A stretch of DNA of 64,000 nucleotides, taken from positions 2,418,001 to 2,482,000 of the forward strand of contig AP022133.1 of assembly GCA_014169315.1 (NCBI GenBank), read 5' to 3'. The notes below the pieces were generated by a model, which saw only the letters and a program-made list of their open reading frames with translations, did not search any database and had not been told where the DNA came from. Each line of letters begins with the position of its first letter. The stretch's first letter is position 1. The position numbers and the translations under genes are program-made. Below are positions 8,172-16,033 of the stretch, piece after piece. Source of the DNA: Enterobacter cloacae. Its GTDB lineage: Bacteria; Pseudomonadota; Gammaproteobacteria; Enterobacterales; Enterobacteriaceae.

Positions 8172-8294
8172 AAAAATCCCTCTTTTACATTTTAGCATAA
8201 AGTGCTATTTCACTATTGCACGACCGAAATGTATGTATATAGTGAATTTGTGTAAATAAATGTAAACGTTGCTTAGTTGGTCTTACAAAATAAA

Positions 8295-8312
8295 ATTTTC
8301 GTATACGAAAAT
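8295..8312. promoter_or_regulatory. 18-bp perfect palindrome upstream of the microcin gene
   Basis: ATTTTCGTATACGAAAAT is a perfect palindrome about 125 bp upstream of the microcin start. It is a plausible operator for a dimeric repressor or activator of the microcin operon. It does not match LexA, Fur or CRP consensus sites. Confidence 0.45.
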
Positions 8313-8475
8313 ATGAAGCCGAGAAATATAGTAGGCACTTTCCCCCGACCTTTCATGGTCTTTCCTCAGTCAAATCAGGAGCACTGTTGCATCACAGTTA
8401 AATCAGAAAATGTGTGTAATAATTCCTTCTAATTCAATGCAGATACAACATTTTTGGTTTGTGAGGGAACGATAC

Positions 8476-8742
8476 ATGGCTGTTATTCGCCACATCAGCA
8501 TCCAAAACTTCCGGGCAGTACGACAGGCCGAATGGTGCCCTGGTCCAGGCCTCAATTGTCTGATAGGACCAGGAGATTCAGGAAAATCGACCGTCATTGA
8601 CGCGATTGATCTGGTACTTGGCGCAAGAAGATCGTTTACGTTTAGTGATGCAGATTTCCATTTGATGAACACTGCCACGCCAATCTGCATTAGCATAACG
8701 CTTGGACAGCTCGATGACGAATTGCTGAATCTCGAAGCTTAA
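8476..8742 (+). pseudogene. Truncated OLD-family AAA ATPase (N-terminal 88 aa only)
   Basis: The frame starts at an ATG at 8476 behind GAGGGA. It begins IRHISIQNFRAVRQAEW and has the Walker A loop GPGDSGKST followed by VIDAIDLVLGARRSF, the typical opening of OLD/RecF-like nuclease ATPases. The usual length is 500-700 residues, but a stop comes at residue 89 and no continuation is found in any frame downstream. It is probably the remnant of a defence or repair gene cut off when the island was rearranged. Confidence 0.7.
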
Positions 8743-8871
8743 GTAGTTCAAGAAGGCAATCAGAGATACCCTAAATATTTATGTGCTTAGTTATGCTATT
8801 ACGCAGGTAAATGCTTCATGAACTGAGGAAGAGTAAGCAGCTAGGAAATACTCACAAGAGATGCATTTCCT

Positions 8872-8994
8872 GTTAGTTCATGAAGTTCTCCGGAAGTAGA
8901 TTCACCTTCACGTTGAGAAAATATCAAATAAAATCAGATGGATGTAAAATATATAGTTTATGAACTGGATTTTCGCTCAACATAAGTTAAATCA
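8872..8994 (+). repeat. Module-edge repeat, copy A (~122 bp)
   Basis: It begins GTTAGTTCATGAAGTTCTCC and ends CAACATAAGTTAAATCA. Copies B (13222-13342) and C (32989-33109) share both ends in the same orientation and nearly the same length (121-123 bp), with diverged AT-rich middles. Within the unit, GTTAGTTCATGAAG and TTTATGAACTGG form an imperfect inverted pair. Confidence 0.65.
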
Positions 8995-9113
8995 TCTATC
9001 CAGATTGGTAACTCCATAAACACAATCCCTCCCTCCCTTACAACAACTTGCAGAAAAACGATTTTCTTCAGTGGCGATTATACTGCCATGGGTATCAGAA
9101 AAGATTGATGAGG

Positions 9114-9149
9114 GCCAGCCCATCTCTTAATGGGTAAAATCGGGCTGGC
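9114..9149 (-). terminator. Possible terminator after the dynamin operon
   Basis: GCCAGCCC and GGGCTGGC arms form an 8-bp stem around a 20-nt loop, about 70 bp beyond the stop at 9220. There is no strong U-tract, so termination activity is uncertain. Confidence 0.4.
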
Positions 9150-9219
9150 AAGAGTGTATAGTTTTGGAACACCTATTTAGCGCAGAACACTAGACACAAA
9201 ATAATTACGTCTTGAAATA

Positions 9220-10929
9220 TTAAAAGGCACCTTGAATCTCTTCGCGTAAATTTTTGACTTCATCCAGTTGAGCCTGCAGCGCATTAGCGCTATCGGATTT
9301 ACCCTCAACCTGTGAGCGTATTTCATGCAGAGCCTCATCGATATTCGTGATAGGCAGATCAAAGCCCATTTCATGCACCTTCTTGAGCTGAGTATCCATG
9401 CTCTCACGCACGGCTTCGCTGTATTCTTTAAAGTTTTTGCGAATGTCCCGCTTAATTTGAAGGATCTTTTTTGCATGCTCAGACTGTTGATAGTCATCAT
9501 AAATCTGCATACCCACCCCAAAAATCGCCATGGCGGGACCCAGAAATTTTGCGCCCTTCCCTATTTTTTCCGTTATTTTAACCGCCTCCCAGGCCTTGAA
9601 CTTGTAGCCAAAGAAGCCTCCAATCTCTTTAATAGCATTGTGCAGGCCACTACCAGAAATGGATTTCAGCCCTGTTTTAGAGGCATCACCTATAGCGCTT
9701 TTCGCCAGGAAGGAAAACCCTTTCTCTGCGGACTTCACTATACCCTGATTAATTGCACTATTAAGCTTGAAGGGATCGTCTTTTGAGACGCTGCCGACTT
9801 TCCCTTGTTCGGCTTCGGGATTGAAATTCTTTGCAGTCAACAGCGCTTCGTTGATCTTCGCGCTGGCAGGGGTATTCGCCAATTCGACTAACTCAGCCTC
9901 CAGATCTGACAGACACTCGTCTACAGTGCCCCGCAGCGCTTCCAGAGTCGAATTAATTAGTCGCTCACATTCGTAAATCGCGCTGTCCTGCATCTTTTCG
10001 AATACTTCCTGTTCTCCACCCAAAGCATCGGCCAGTTGGTTGCCTTGCTCAACGATCTGACTATTCAGCGTGTCCAGATGCGCTCCGACTTTTTTAGTCA
10101 GATCACGTCTGTTAGCCAGAAATACGCGCTTGTTTTGAGTGAGCAAGCTCACCAGGCCTTTTTGTAGTGGGTCAGAAATGGTCAGCTCATCTATTTTTGA
10201 TTCCAGCCTGACTTGAAGCTGCTGGAGAGGCGTTGTCAGCCTGGCGTACAGACCACGTTGCGCCACAAAACTATCAATGGCTTTGGTGAGCCCTTCGGCG
10301 TTGGAAAGCGCCAACAGCTCTTGACGCTCTTGCTCATCGTCCTCATCCAGCGCGTCGAAGAATGACTGCGCATCAGTAAAGACGATGGGAAAGTCCTCAG
10401 GAATTTTGGGCTCAAGCACCTGCGTGATACCCGAAATCTTAGTCTCTTTATCGGCCGAGTCGCTTTCGAACTTATTGATAACGATCATTATCTCCCCGGC
10501 GCGTCCTTGCTTAAAGCACAGGTCCCGGAAGGCCGCGCCCACGACATCATCAAACAGTTCATTGGTAATGACATAGACCAGAAGATCTGCTTTCGATATC
10601 GCCTCAAGCGCTTTGGCATCATGTTGTTCGCATTCACCCGCAAGTATCCCAGGCGTATCCCAGATGTTTAACGACTTATGTTGATATTGGGTAACCGCAT
10701 CTGTCGTAACACCGGACCCAATTTTAATATTCTCAATACCCGTCAGCATCTTAATGAGAGAGGACTTGCCAGCACTATACTGTCCGGCAAAAACAAGATT
10801 TAAAGGCGCTAAATCAATATCGAAATTTGCTTCCGATGCGTTGACGTTACCGGCGCACCATAGCTCATGAGAACGTTGGTAAAGGCTTTCCACCTTTTCT
10901 TTGAGCGTGTTGTAACCAATTTCGGTCAT
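9220..10929 (-). CDS. Dynamin-like GTPase, LeoA-type, 569 aa
   Basis: A large GTPase of the bacterial dynamin class. Visible motifs are the G1 loop GQYSAGKSS (residues 49-57), G3 DTPG (91-94) and G4 NKFE (152-155). Long helical stretches follow, with a Gly/hydrophobic patch near residues 440-480 that may touch membrane (KFLGPAMAIFGVGM). The size matches LeoA of enterotoxigenic E. coli. It lies 9 bp downstream of a second, larger dynamin-like gene. Such pairs are listed as the Eleos (LeoA + LeoBC) anti-phage system; that assignment is from memory of the family and gene order. Confidence 0.8.
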   Translation of the reverse strand: MTEIGYNTLKEKVESLYQRSHELWCAGNVNASEANFDIDLAPLNLVFAGQYSAGKSSLIKMLTGIENIKIGSGVTTDAVTQYQHKSLNIWDTPGILAGECEQHDAKALEAISKADLLVYVITNELFDDVVGAAFRDLCFKQGRAGEIMIVINKFESDSADKETKISGITQVLEPKIPEDFPIVFTDAQSFFDALDEDDEQERQELLALSNAEGLTKAIDSFVAQRGLYARLTTPLQQLQVRLESKIDELTISDPLQKGLVSLLTQNKRVFLANRRDLTKKVGAHLDTLNSQIVEQGNQLADALGGEQEVFEKMQDSAIYECERLINSTLEALRGTVDECLSDLEAELVELANTPASAKINEALLTAKNFNPEAEQGKVGSVSKDDPFKLNSAINQGIVKSAEKGFSFLAKSAIGDASKTGLKSISGSGLHNAIKEIGGFFGYKFKAWEAVKITEKIGKGAKFLGPAMAIFGVGMQIYDDYQQSEHAKKILQIKRDIRKNFKEYSEAVRESMDTQLKKVHEMGFDLPITNIDEALHEIRSQVEGKSDSANALQAQLDEVKNLREEIQGAF

Positions 10930-10938
10930 GACTCTTCC

Positions 10939-13035
10939 TTAAACAGTGATGAGGTCTATTTCACAGGAGCAAAGCGAAGCCACCATTTTTATGCGACGGT
11001 GGTCTTTCCCAATAATTTTACTTAAGTTTTTCTTCGGGGCGAACACGGAAACCTTATTATCCCCGGTCAGTTCGACCCTTTCTACGAGTCCTTTATAAAG
11101 ATGTAAAATTTTTTTATCCAGGCTGGTGTTATATACTGTCAGTATCTTTTCCCTCATGGACTGACTCATAGCCATAAGAAGGTCAGTATTCCTGAAATAA
11201 TCCGAAATAAGAAAATAACACGCGTACCCAGGAATTCGCACTACCTTGATAAATTTCGGCAGAACAAAATGTTGCTTAGTGATGATATGAGCGACTCTGT
11301 TCAGTAGCCTAAAGTTAATTTCATGCTTCAGTGTACCGAGTTGACTTTCGGCTCCATCCATTTCGTTTATAAATTTATTAAGTGCTTGACAAAGATGAGA
11401 TAGGTTATTTTCCGCAGGAATAATATAGGCGCGATGGATATTCATTTCGAACCAATCGACTAAATTAGACTTTATTTTTTTCTTACTTTCCTCGATATCC
11501 TCAAGCAAAGCCTGACGCTGTTCAGATTTGGCCTCTTTAAGTTTTTTAGCACGATTGTCTGAGAAGAGCGAGAATACGGTGAACACTATACTGACACCAA
11601 CCGCCACCCAACCGACAGGATTCCAGGAATTAAAGAAAGCAATAGCACTTACAACCCCGGCTATCGCCGAGCCCCAGCCGTTTATTCGCTTGAAGTCGGA
11701 CTCGCTGAAGCTCTTCCCATTGTGGGAAACTTCAAAAGACAGGGTAATATCAAGTCCCTCATTCATTTCTCGATTGAAATCCTGAAGCTCTTCCATCACC
11801 TGTTCAGCCAAATCCTGCACCGATTTCTCAATGTTTTTTGTGATATTTAGGCTTTTATAATGACGATCCCATGCGCTTGCCGCATTGTCAGTCTCAATAT
11901 GGTCGTCAACAAAATCAGCCACAGAGTCAATGAGCGGTTTAAAAGCGAGATCGACTGCCCTTGAGAGGAGCCGTGGCGCATCGCGAAGTGTCTTCATCTT
12001 CCACTGGGAAATACGCGTGAGGCCACTTTCATACTGTGGCAAAAGCATAGAAAGTTGATCCCTTTGTCTTAGGATCAGTAAACTCTGTTCATCAACATGA
12101 TGGAGGCTTGAATCGAGAAACGTCTGGACTCTGCGGATCGGTCCATTGCCTTCGACTTCTTTAATGAGCGCATTAAGAACGCGATCGATTCGGCTAAGCT
12201 CATGTAATTGAGAACCTTCTTCACCCGGTACAGTCGTTGCCAGGAATGCAGCCTGGGCATGAATGGGGATGATTCGAACCGCGCCGGGATTGATGCCTAC
12301 ACGGCTGGCGAGGTTTTTTAAGCGTTCAGTATGTCCTTGAATTTCGTCTTCTTTAAAAATATATTTTTCCGGATTTTTCAGCGCCCGTCGCCGATTGCCC
12401 TCATTCTCCAGATCTTTTTTCATGTTCAATACAAAGATCAAGGGTTTGTTGAGCTTATGAACATGTTCAAGCTCAACAAAGGTTGATTCCTGAATACTGT
12501 CACTATTAAGCATAAACAGCACGACGTCAGACTGCTCAAGGATCTCGTGGGCAACCTGCGTGTCCTCCTGGCCGTTATAGGCTCCGAAACCAGGGGTGTC
12601 GATTATCCTTAAGTTGTTCCATTCATACTCTTGAACGTCGCGTGTTGTTCTTTGTGCTCCTTTACCAATGGTCTGACCATCTCCTCGGGTAATCGCCTCG
12701 CGAACCGTACTTTTGCCCGCCATCGTGCGGCCAAAAAGCATGACGTTAAAGCAATCAAGACTTCTTTGCTGTTTTTCGAGATTGGCGTTTCGTTTCGAGA
12801 GTAGCTTTCCGTAGTCTCTCTGAAGGCTATGCATCATGTCGGTAAGACCATCCGCAACCATCTTGTCCCTGGAAAGCGTTCGGCTGCCATGTTCAATCAC
12901 GCGTTGCAATTTTTTACTCAGTTCATCGATAATGGCGTCGCATTGTTCGAAGTAGCGCTGAATAGTCGTGTACTCTTCTTTGGCGATCCGTCTGCAGGTC
13001 TCGAGCGACGCCAGGTAGTTATTTTGATCCTTCAT
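10939..13035 (-). CDS. Dynamin-like GTPase, LeoBC-type, 698 aa
   Basis: An N-terminal helical region of about 95 residues precedes the GTPase domain: G1 GRTMAGKST (102-110), G3 DTPG (146-149) and G4 NMKKD (204-208). The middle and C-terminal parts are helical, with two closely spaced hydrophobic helices near residues 455-500 (AIAGVVSAIAFF, PVGWVAVGVSIVFTVFSLF) likely to insert in membrane. This layout (GTPase, helical stalk, membrane hairpin) fits bacterial dynamins. It is the first gene of a two-gene operon with the 569-residue GTPase. A role in membrane-based phage defence is inferred from family and context. Confidence 0.8.
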   Translation of the reverse strand: MKDQNNYLASLETCRRIAKEEYTTIQRYFEQCDAIIDELSKKLQRVIEHGSRTLSRDKMVADGLTDMMHSLQRDYGKLLSKRNANLEKQQRSLDCFNVMLFGRTMAGKSTVREAITRGDGQTIGKGAQRTTRDVQEYEWNNLRIIDTPGFGAYNGQEDTQVAHEILEQSDVVLFMLNSDSIQESTFVELEHVHKLNKPLIFVLNMKKDLENEGNRRRALKNPEKYIFKEDEIQGHTERLKNLASRVGINPGAVRIIPIHAQAAFLATTVPGEEGSQLHELSRIDRVLNALIKEVEGNGPIRRVQTFLDSSLHHVDEQSLLILRQRDQLSMLLPQYESGLTRISQWKMKTLRDAPRLLSRAVDLAFKPLIDSVADFVDDHIETDNAASAWDRHYKSLNITKNIEKSVQDLAEQVMEELQDFNREMNEGLDITLSFEVSHNGKSFSESDFKRINGWGSAIAGVVSAIAFFNSWNPVGWVAVGVSIVFTVFSLFSDNRAKKLKEAKSEQRQALLEDIEESKKKIKSNLVDWFEMNIHRAYIIPAENNLSHLCQALNKFINEMDGAESQLGTLKHEINFRLLNRVAHIITKQHFVLPKFIKVVRIPGYACYFLISDYFRNTDLLMAMSQSMREKILTVYNTSLDKKILHLYKGLVERVELTGDNKVSVFAPKKNLSKIIGKDHRRIKMVASLCSCEIDLITV

Positions 13036-13221
13036 TGCTTAACTCCGTTTTATCCTCGGTTTCGGCTTTAACTCCCCCTGACCAAGGATTGTATTTTATT
13101 CAAAATTTCACAAATTACTGATGGCGCTATTTACCTATAAATAATGTGTGAGGTTTTACGGCTAAAATGGCTAATGTTCCATGCACCGAACGAGCGTATG
13201 CTGACGAGAGGCACATTTCCC

Positions 13222-13342
13222 GTTAGTTCATGAAGTTATCTCGAGGTGAGTTGATATTTATATTAAAAATATTCATTTAAAGCAATTAGATATGGTGAAC
13301 TTGTCTTATGAACCAGGATCTCGCACAACTTAAGTTAAATTA
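13222..13342 (+). repeat. Module-edge repeat, copy B (~121 bp)
   Basis: It begins GTTAGTTCATGAAGTTATCT and ends CAACTTAAGTTAAATTA, closely matching copy A at both ends. The similarity to A extends upstream through CATTTCC. It separates the dynamin pair from the Tc operon. Confidence 0.65.
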
Positions 13343-13404
13343 CCTGTAATGATTAAGACACTTCTGCAAACACTGGTAGGATCAAAAACGTGGGATCCCC
13401 TCTG

Positions 13405-13438
13405 CAATAGACACTCCACCAAACCGGAGTGTCTATTG
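13405..13438 (-). terminator. Terminator hairpin after the Tc operon
   Basis: CAATAGACACTCC and GGAGTGTCTATTG form a perfect 13-bp stem with an 8-nt loop. It lies 24 bp beyond the stop of the last gene in the Tc operon. A T-run follows about 15 bp later on the minus strand. Confidence 0.7.
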
Positions 13439-13461
13439 GCCTACTTGTGCGACGTTATTAT

Positions 13462-15324
13462 TTATTCTGGCGGTGTGGTAAATGTCATGCTGCTGTGTGC
13501 AGGGTCAATGCCCGTGCCAAGAATTGAAACCAGGTTCTGGATGGTAATTTTGTACTCCGTACGGGGCATTAAAGGAGCCGTCAGGTGCACGATAAATCCC
13601 GTCGTGCGATCCACTACGGCCTGGGTGATGATGCTATCCGGTTCGAGAAGGTAATTAGCCACATTGCTACCGCTGGTTTCATCCACCGCCAGACTCAAGC
13701 TCAGCACCACATCCGTAGGCGATCGCGCCCCCACCTGCTGCAACTCAATTGTTGGCAACGGTACGCCACCGGCGCATTCCGGCAAGTTACCGCCAGCAAT
13801 CGCCACATCAATCGTTTGCGAGCGGCAGGCAATGGACGGATCGTTAAGCGGATCCAGCGGGTTACCCTTCCCGTTCTCCGGGCTGATCAAGGCAAACAAG
13901 TCATTCCATTGTCTGCGCGCCTCCAGCAGGTACGTCATCGATGGTGCGCTGGACCAGCACACTTTCGAGATCACACCAAAGGCATACCAGTCCGCTTGCC
14001 CGACGGCAGAATAACCAAAGCTATTTTCCGGTTCGCCGCCAAAAAAGCAGGCAATACCATGCGCCATGGCGATGAACATCCCTTCGTAATTGAAACCTTT
14101 CATCCTGCCCAGCCCACCGCTGACGACCACCGTTTTGCGGCCAAGGTATTTAAAGGCATACAGATTGGGCACGGTATCCAGTTGATCAAAATAGAAATCA
14201 ATATCCGGGTAAAAACCGGCAAACTGTTTTGCGATGGTGTTAAACGTACCGATTGAAATCGTATTGCTGATTGGTGCCTGTGCTCCGTTTTCCGCAATGT
14301 CCGCAGCCTGCGCCGGTGTAAACAGTGCCTGCGCGCCATAGGGAATATACGCGGTACCCACACTGTAGGTTGTGAACAACCCCATTGCCATTTTACGTTG
14401 CACAACCCCCGGCTGGGTGTTGGAACCAGAGCCAACAAATTCAAACAGGGCTTCACTGCGTTTTACATCATTTGCGTAAGCCTTATCGTAGGCAGCGGTG
14501 CCCAGCATCGGTTTACTCTCCAGCCCCTCTTCTTTCAACTGTGCAGGAAGTTCGTCGAAATAGAGTTGTAGGGTGTAGTCGCCCGACACCACGCCGCCCG
14601 TTAACAACAGATGGCCATCGGGAACTTTGTGCCACGGCTGGTTAGTCGAAATATGGTGTACACCGCCTTCATAGGAACCAATACTCACCATGTCAATGGC
14701 AACGGGTTCACCATCCTTGTTAACCAGATGCTGCCCAGGACGCAAATTCGCCGCTTTCGTGTATTTGCCATCCGCCAGCAGGAATATCTGATCCATGGTA
14801 CAGATGATTTCTTTGATCTCTTTGGCCCCTGCGCTTTGCATCGCGATATAGACCATCATCGGTTGATACCCGGTGCTGCCCGTTCCCGAGCTGAAGTTCA
14901 CCACCGCCGTATCCCAGCCGATCTGAACCTTGCCGTTATTCTCAGCCACCGTACCTGCCAGCACGGAATCACCCACCGTAAACAGATAGATCGCTTTGTC
15001 ACCCTCAGGGACAGCCACAATCGTGTCATTAGCAAAACAGCTACAACAACAGTAACAAAATGCTGGCCCCCAGCCCGCCCCTTTTGCCGCACACTGTGCA
15101 AAAAATGTCGCTGAGGGGAAATACAAATAACTTGTACCATTCGTACAGGCGGTACATTGCACTGGTGTGTAGATTTTGGTGGGATCACCACCATCACCGC
15201 ACAACGAATGGTAAGAGGAACTTTGGTTAACAACATCCTGACAATGGTAGTCACCGCCGCACAGCGGCAGCATACCTTGTTGGGTCAATTTCTGATTACA
15301 CACCGTTGGATCATAGCCAGCCAT
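13462..15324 (-). CDS. Cys-rich Hint-domain protein with Ig-like tail in the Tc operon, 620 aa
   Basis: Residues 1-95 carry eleven Cys, including a CYCCCSC cluster that runs into Cys96, the likely first residue of a Hint (hedgehog/intein) fold: CFANDTIVAV, then LFTVGDSVLAG. The block-B-like region is CTMDQIFLLADGKYTKAANLRPGQHLV, where the usual TxxH His is Gln. The block-F-like strand is GHLLLTGGVVSGDY, without the usual terminal His-Asn. About 530-620 looks like a Big_5/SbsA-type Ig domain (DRTTGFIVHLTAPLMPRTEYKI). The start at 15324 has AAGGAG 7 bp upstream; a longer frame to 15459 lacks this. It is the last gene of the Tc operon. Self-cleavage, ester formation or surface attachment are possible; none is shown. 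Confidence 0.7.
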   Translation of the reverse strand: MAGYDPTVCNQKLTQQGMLPLCGGDYHCQDVVNQSSSYHSLCGDGGDPTKIYTPVQCTACTNGTSYLYFPSATFFAQCAAKGAGWGPAFCYCCCSCFANDTIVAVPEGDKAIYLFTVGDSVLAGTVAENNGKVQIGWDTAVVNFSSGTGSTGYQPMMVYIAMQSAGAKEIKEIICTMDQIFLLADGKYTKAANLRPGQHLVNKDGEPVAIDMVSIGSYEGGVHHISTNQPWHKVPDGHLLLTGGVVSGDYTLQLYFDELPAQLKEEGLESKPMLGTAAYDKAYANDVKRSEALFEFVGSGSNTQPGVVQRKMAMGLFTTYSVGTAYIPYGAQALFTPAQAADIAENGAQAPISNTISIGTFNTIAKQFAGFYPDIDFYFDQLDTVPNLYAFKYLGRKTVVVSGGLGRMKGFNYEGMFIAMAHGIACFFGGEPENSFGYSAVGQADWYAFGVISKVCWSSAPSMTYLLEARRQWNDLFALISPENGKGNPLDPLNDPSIACRSQTIDVAIAGGNLPECAGGVPLPTIELQQVGARSPTDVVLSLSLAVDETSGSNVANYLLEPDSIITQAVVDRTTGFIVHLTAPLMPRTEYKITIQNLVSILGTGIDPAHSSMTFTTPPE

Positions 15325-15455
15325 AACTCTCTCCTTAAACTGAGTTTTTGAACGTTCTGATGACATATGACGTAATCTGCTACGGCTTTTTATGCTGATG
15401 ACACCTCCTTCAGGATGCGGATAAACAAAGCGCCGCTCGGGCGATGGCCGCGCAG

Positions 15456-16013
15456 TCAATTGACCTGAGCGACAGGTTCATTCCAGCGATTCAATCCGGG
15501 ACGTTCGGGATGCGCATCCGGGCAAGTCTCGTTCGGCCTGCGGGCTTTGGCCGCCACCACGCATCCACACTTCCCGCACACCGATTTTTCCCCATTGCTG
15601 GCACCGGCAAAGGCGTACAAGGTGTGCTGATGTTCGGGGGGCACCTTCAGGTGCGGGCAGTTTTGACACAGCGCGAGCCTGTCGCGATACTGCTCATCCG
15701 ACACGGTAGAGAAACCGGTCTTTCCCCAACGCGCCAGCGCTGACCCGGCGCGCATCAGCAGCGCCGAGGTAGTAAATTCTTCTGCCTCATTCGCAATGAC
15801 GACTGGTGGGTGGTCAAGCAAGTGCGCCATAAACGGCGAACCGCGGCTGACCAGCAGATGATGTGCATAGGTGGTATCCGCCAGCGCCGCCTTCAGCACG
15901 GCCTCACTGACCGGCGCATCCAGCCCCAGAAGGGCTCCCATCTCTGCGCACTGTTGCTGCAGAGAGCCATCAGCGCTCATTGCTAATTCGCTGCTTAAGG
16001 TGTTGGTTTGCAT
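15456..16013 (-). CDS. Small protein with C-terminal zinc-ribbon-like Cys cluster, 185 aa
   Basis: The N-terminal 100 residues are helical and rich in Ala and Leu. The C-terminal part has CQNCPHL, then CGKCGCVVAAKARRPNETCPDAHP, an arrangement typical of treble-clef or zinc-ribbon modules seen in some phage baseplate and peptide-maturation proteins. It starts 20 bp after the TcA stop and is followed by the Hint gene, so it is co-transcribed with the toxin. It may help assemble or mature the toxin or the Cys-rich Hint protein; this is inference. The family is not recognised. Confidence 0.7.
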   Translation of the reverse strand: MQTNTLSSELAMSADGSLQQQCAEMGALLGLDAPVSEAVLKAALADTTYAHHLLVSRGSPFMAHLLDHPPVVIANEAEEFTTSALLMRAGSALARWGKTGFSTVSDEQYRDRLALCQNCPHLKVPPEHQHTLYAFAGASNGEKSVCGKCGCVVAAKARRPNETCPDAHPERPGLNRWNEPVAQVN

Positions 16014-16033
16014 CTCACTCCTCCATTTATTCC

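Larger units (their letters stand above)
8743..9219. other. Non-coding stretch between the OLD remnant and the dynamin pair
   Basis: It contains one copy of the module-edge repeat (8872-8994) and an inverted repeat near the end of the dynamin operon (9114-9149). No gene is supported. Confidence 0.5.
13036..13461. other. Non-coding stretch between the Tc operon and the dynamin operon
   Basis: It holds the presumed promoter of the dynamin operon, module-edge repeat copy B and the terminator of the Tc operon. No gene is supported. Confidence 0.5.

Noticed and set aside
13585..14256. Plus-strand 223-codon frame inside the Hint gene, and similar long frames antisense to TcA and TcB-TcC
   Set aside because: They mirror the codon pattern of the real genes on the other strand and have no recognisable domains.
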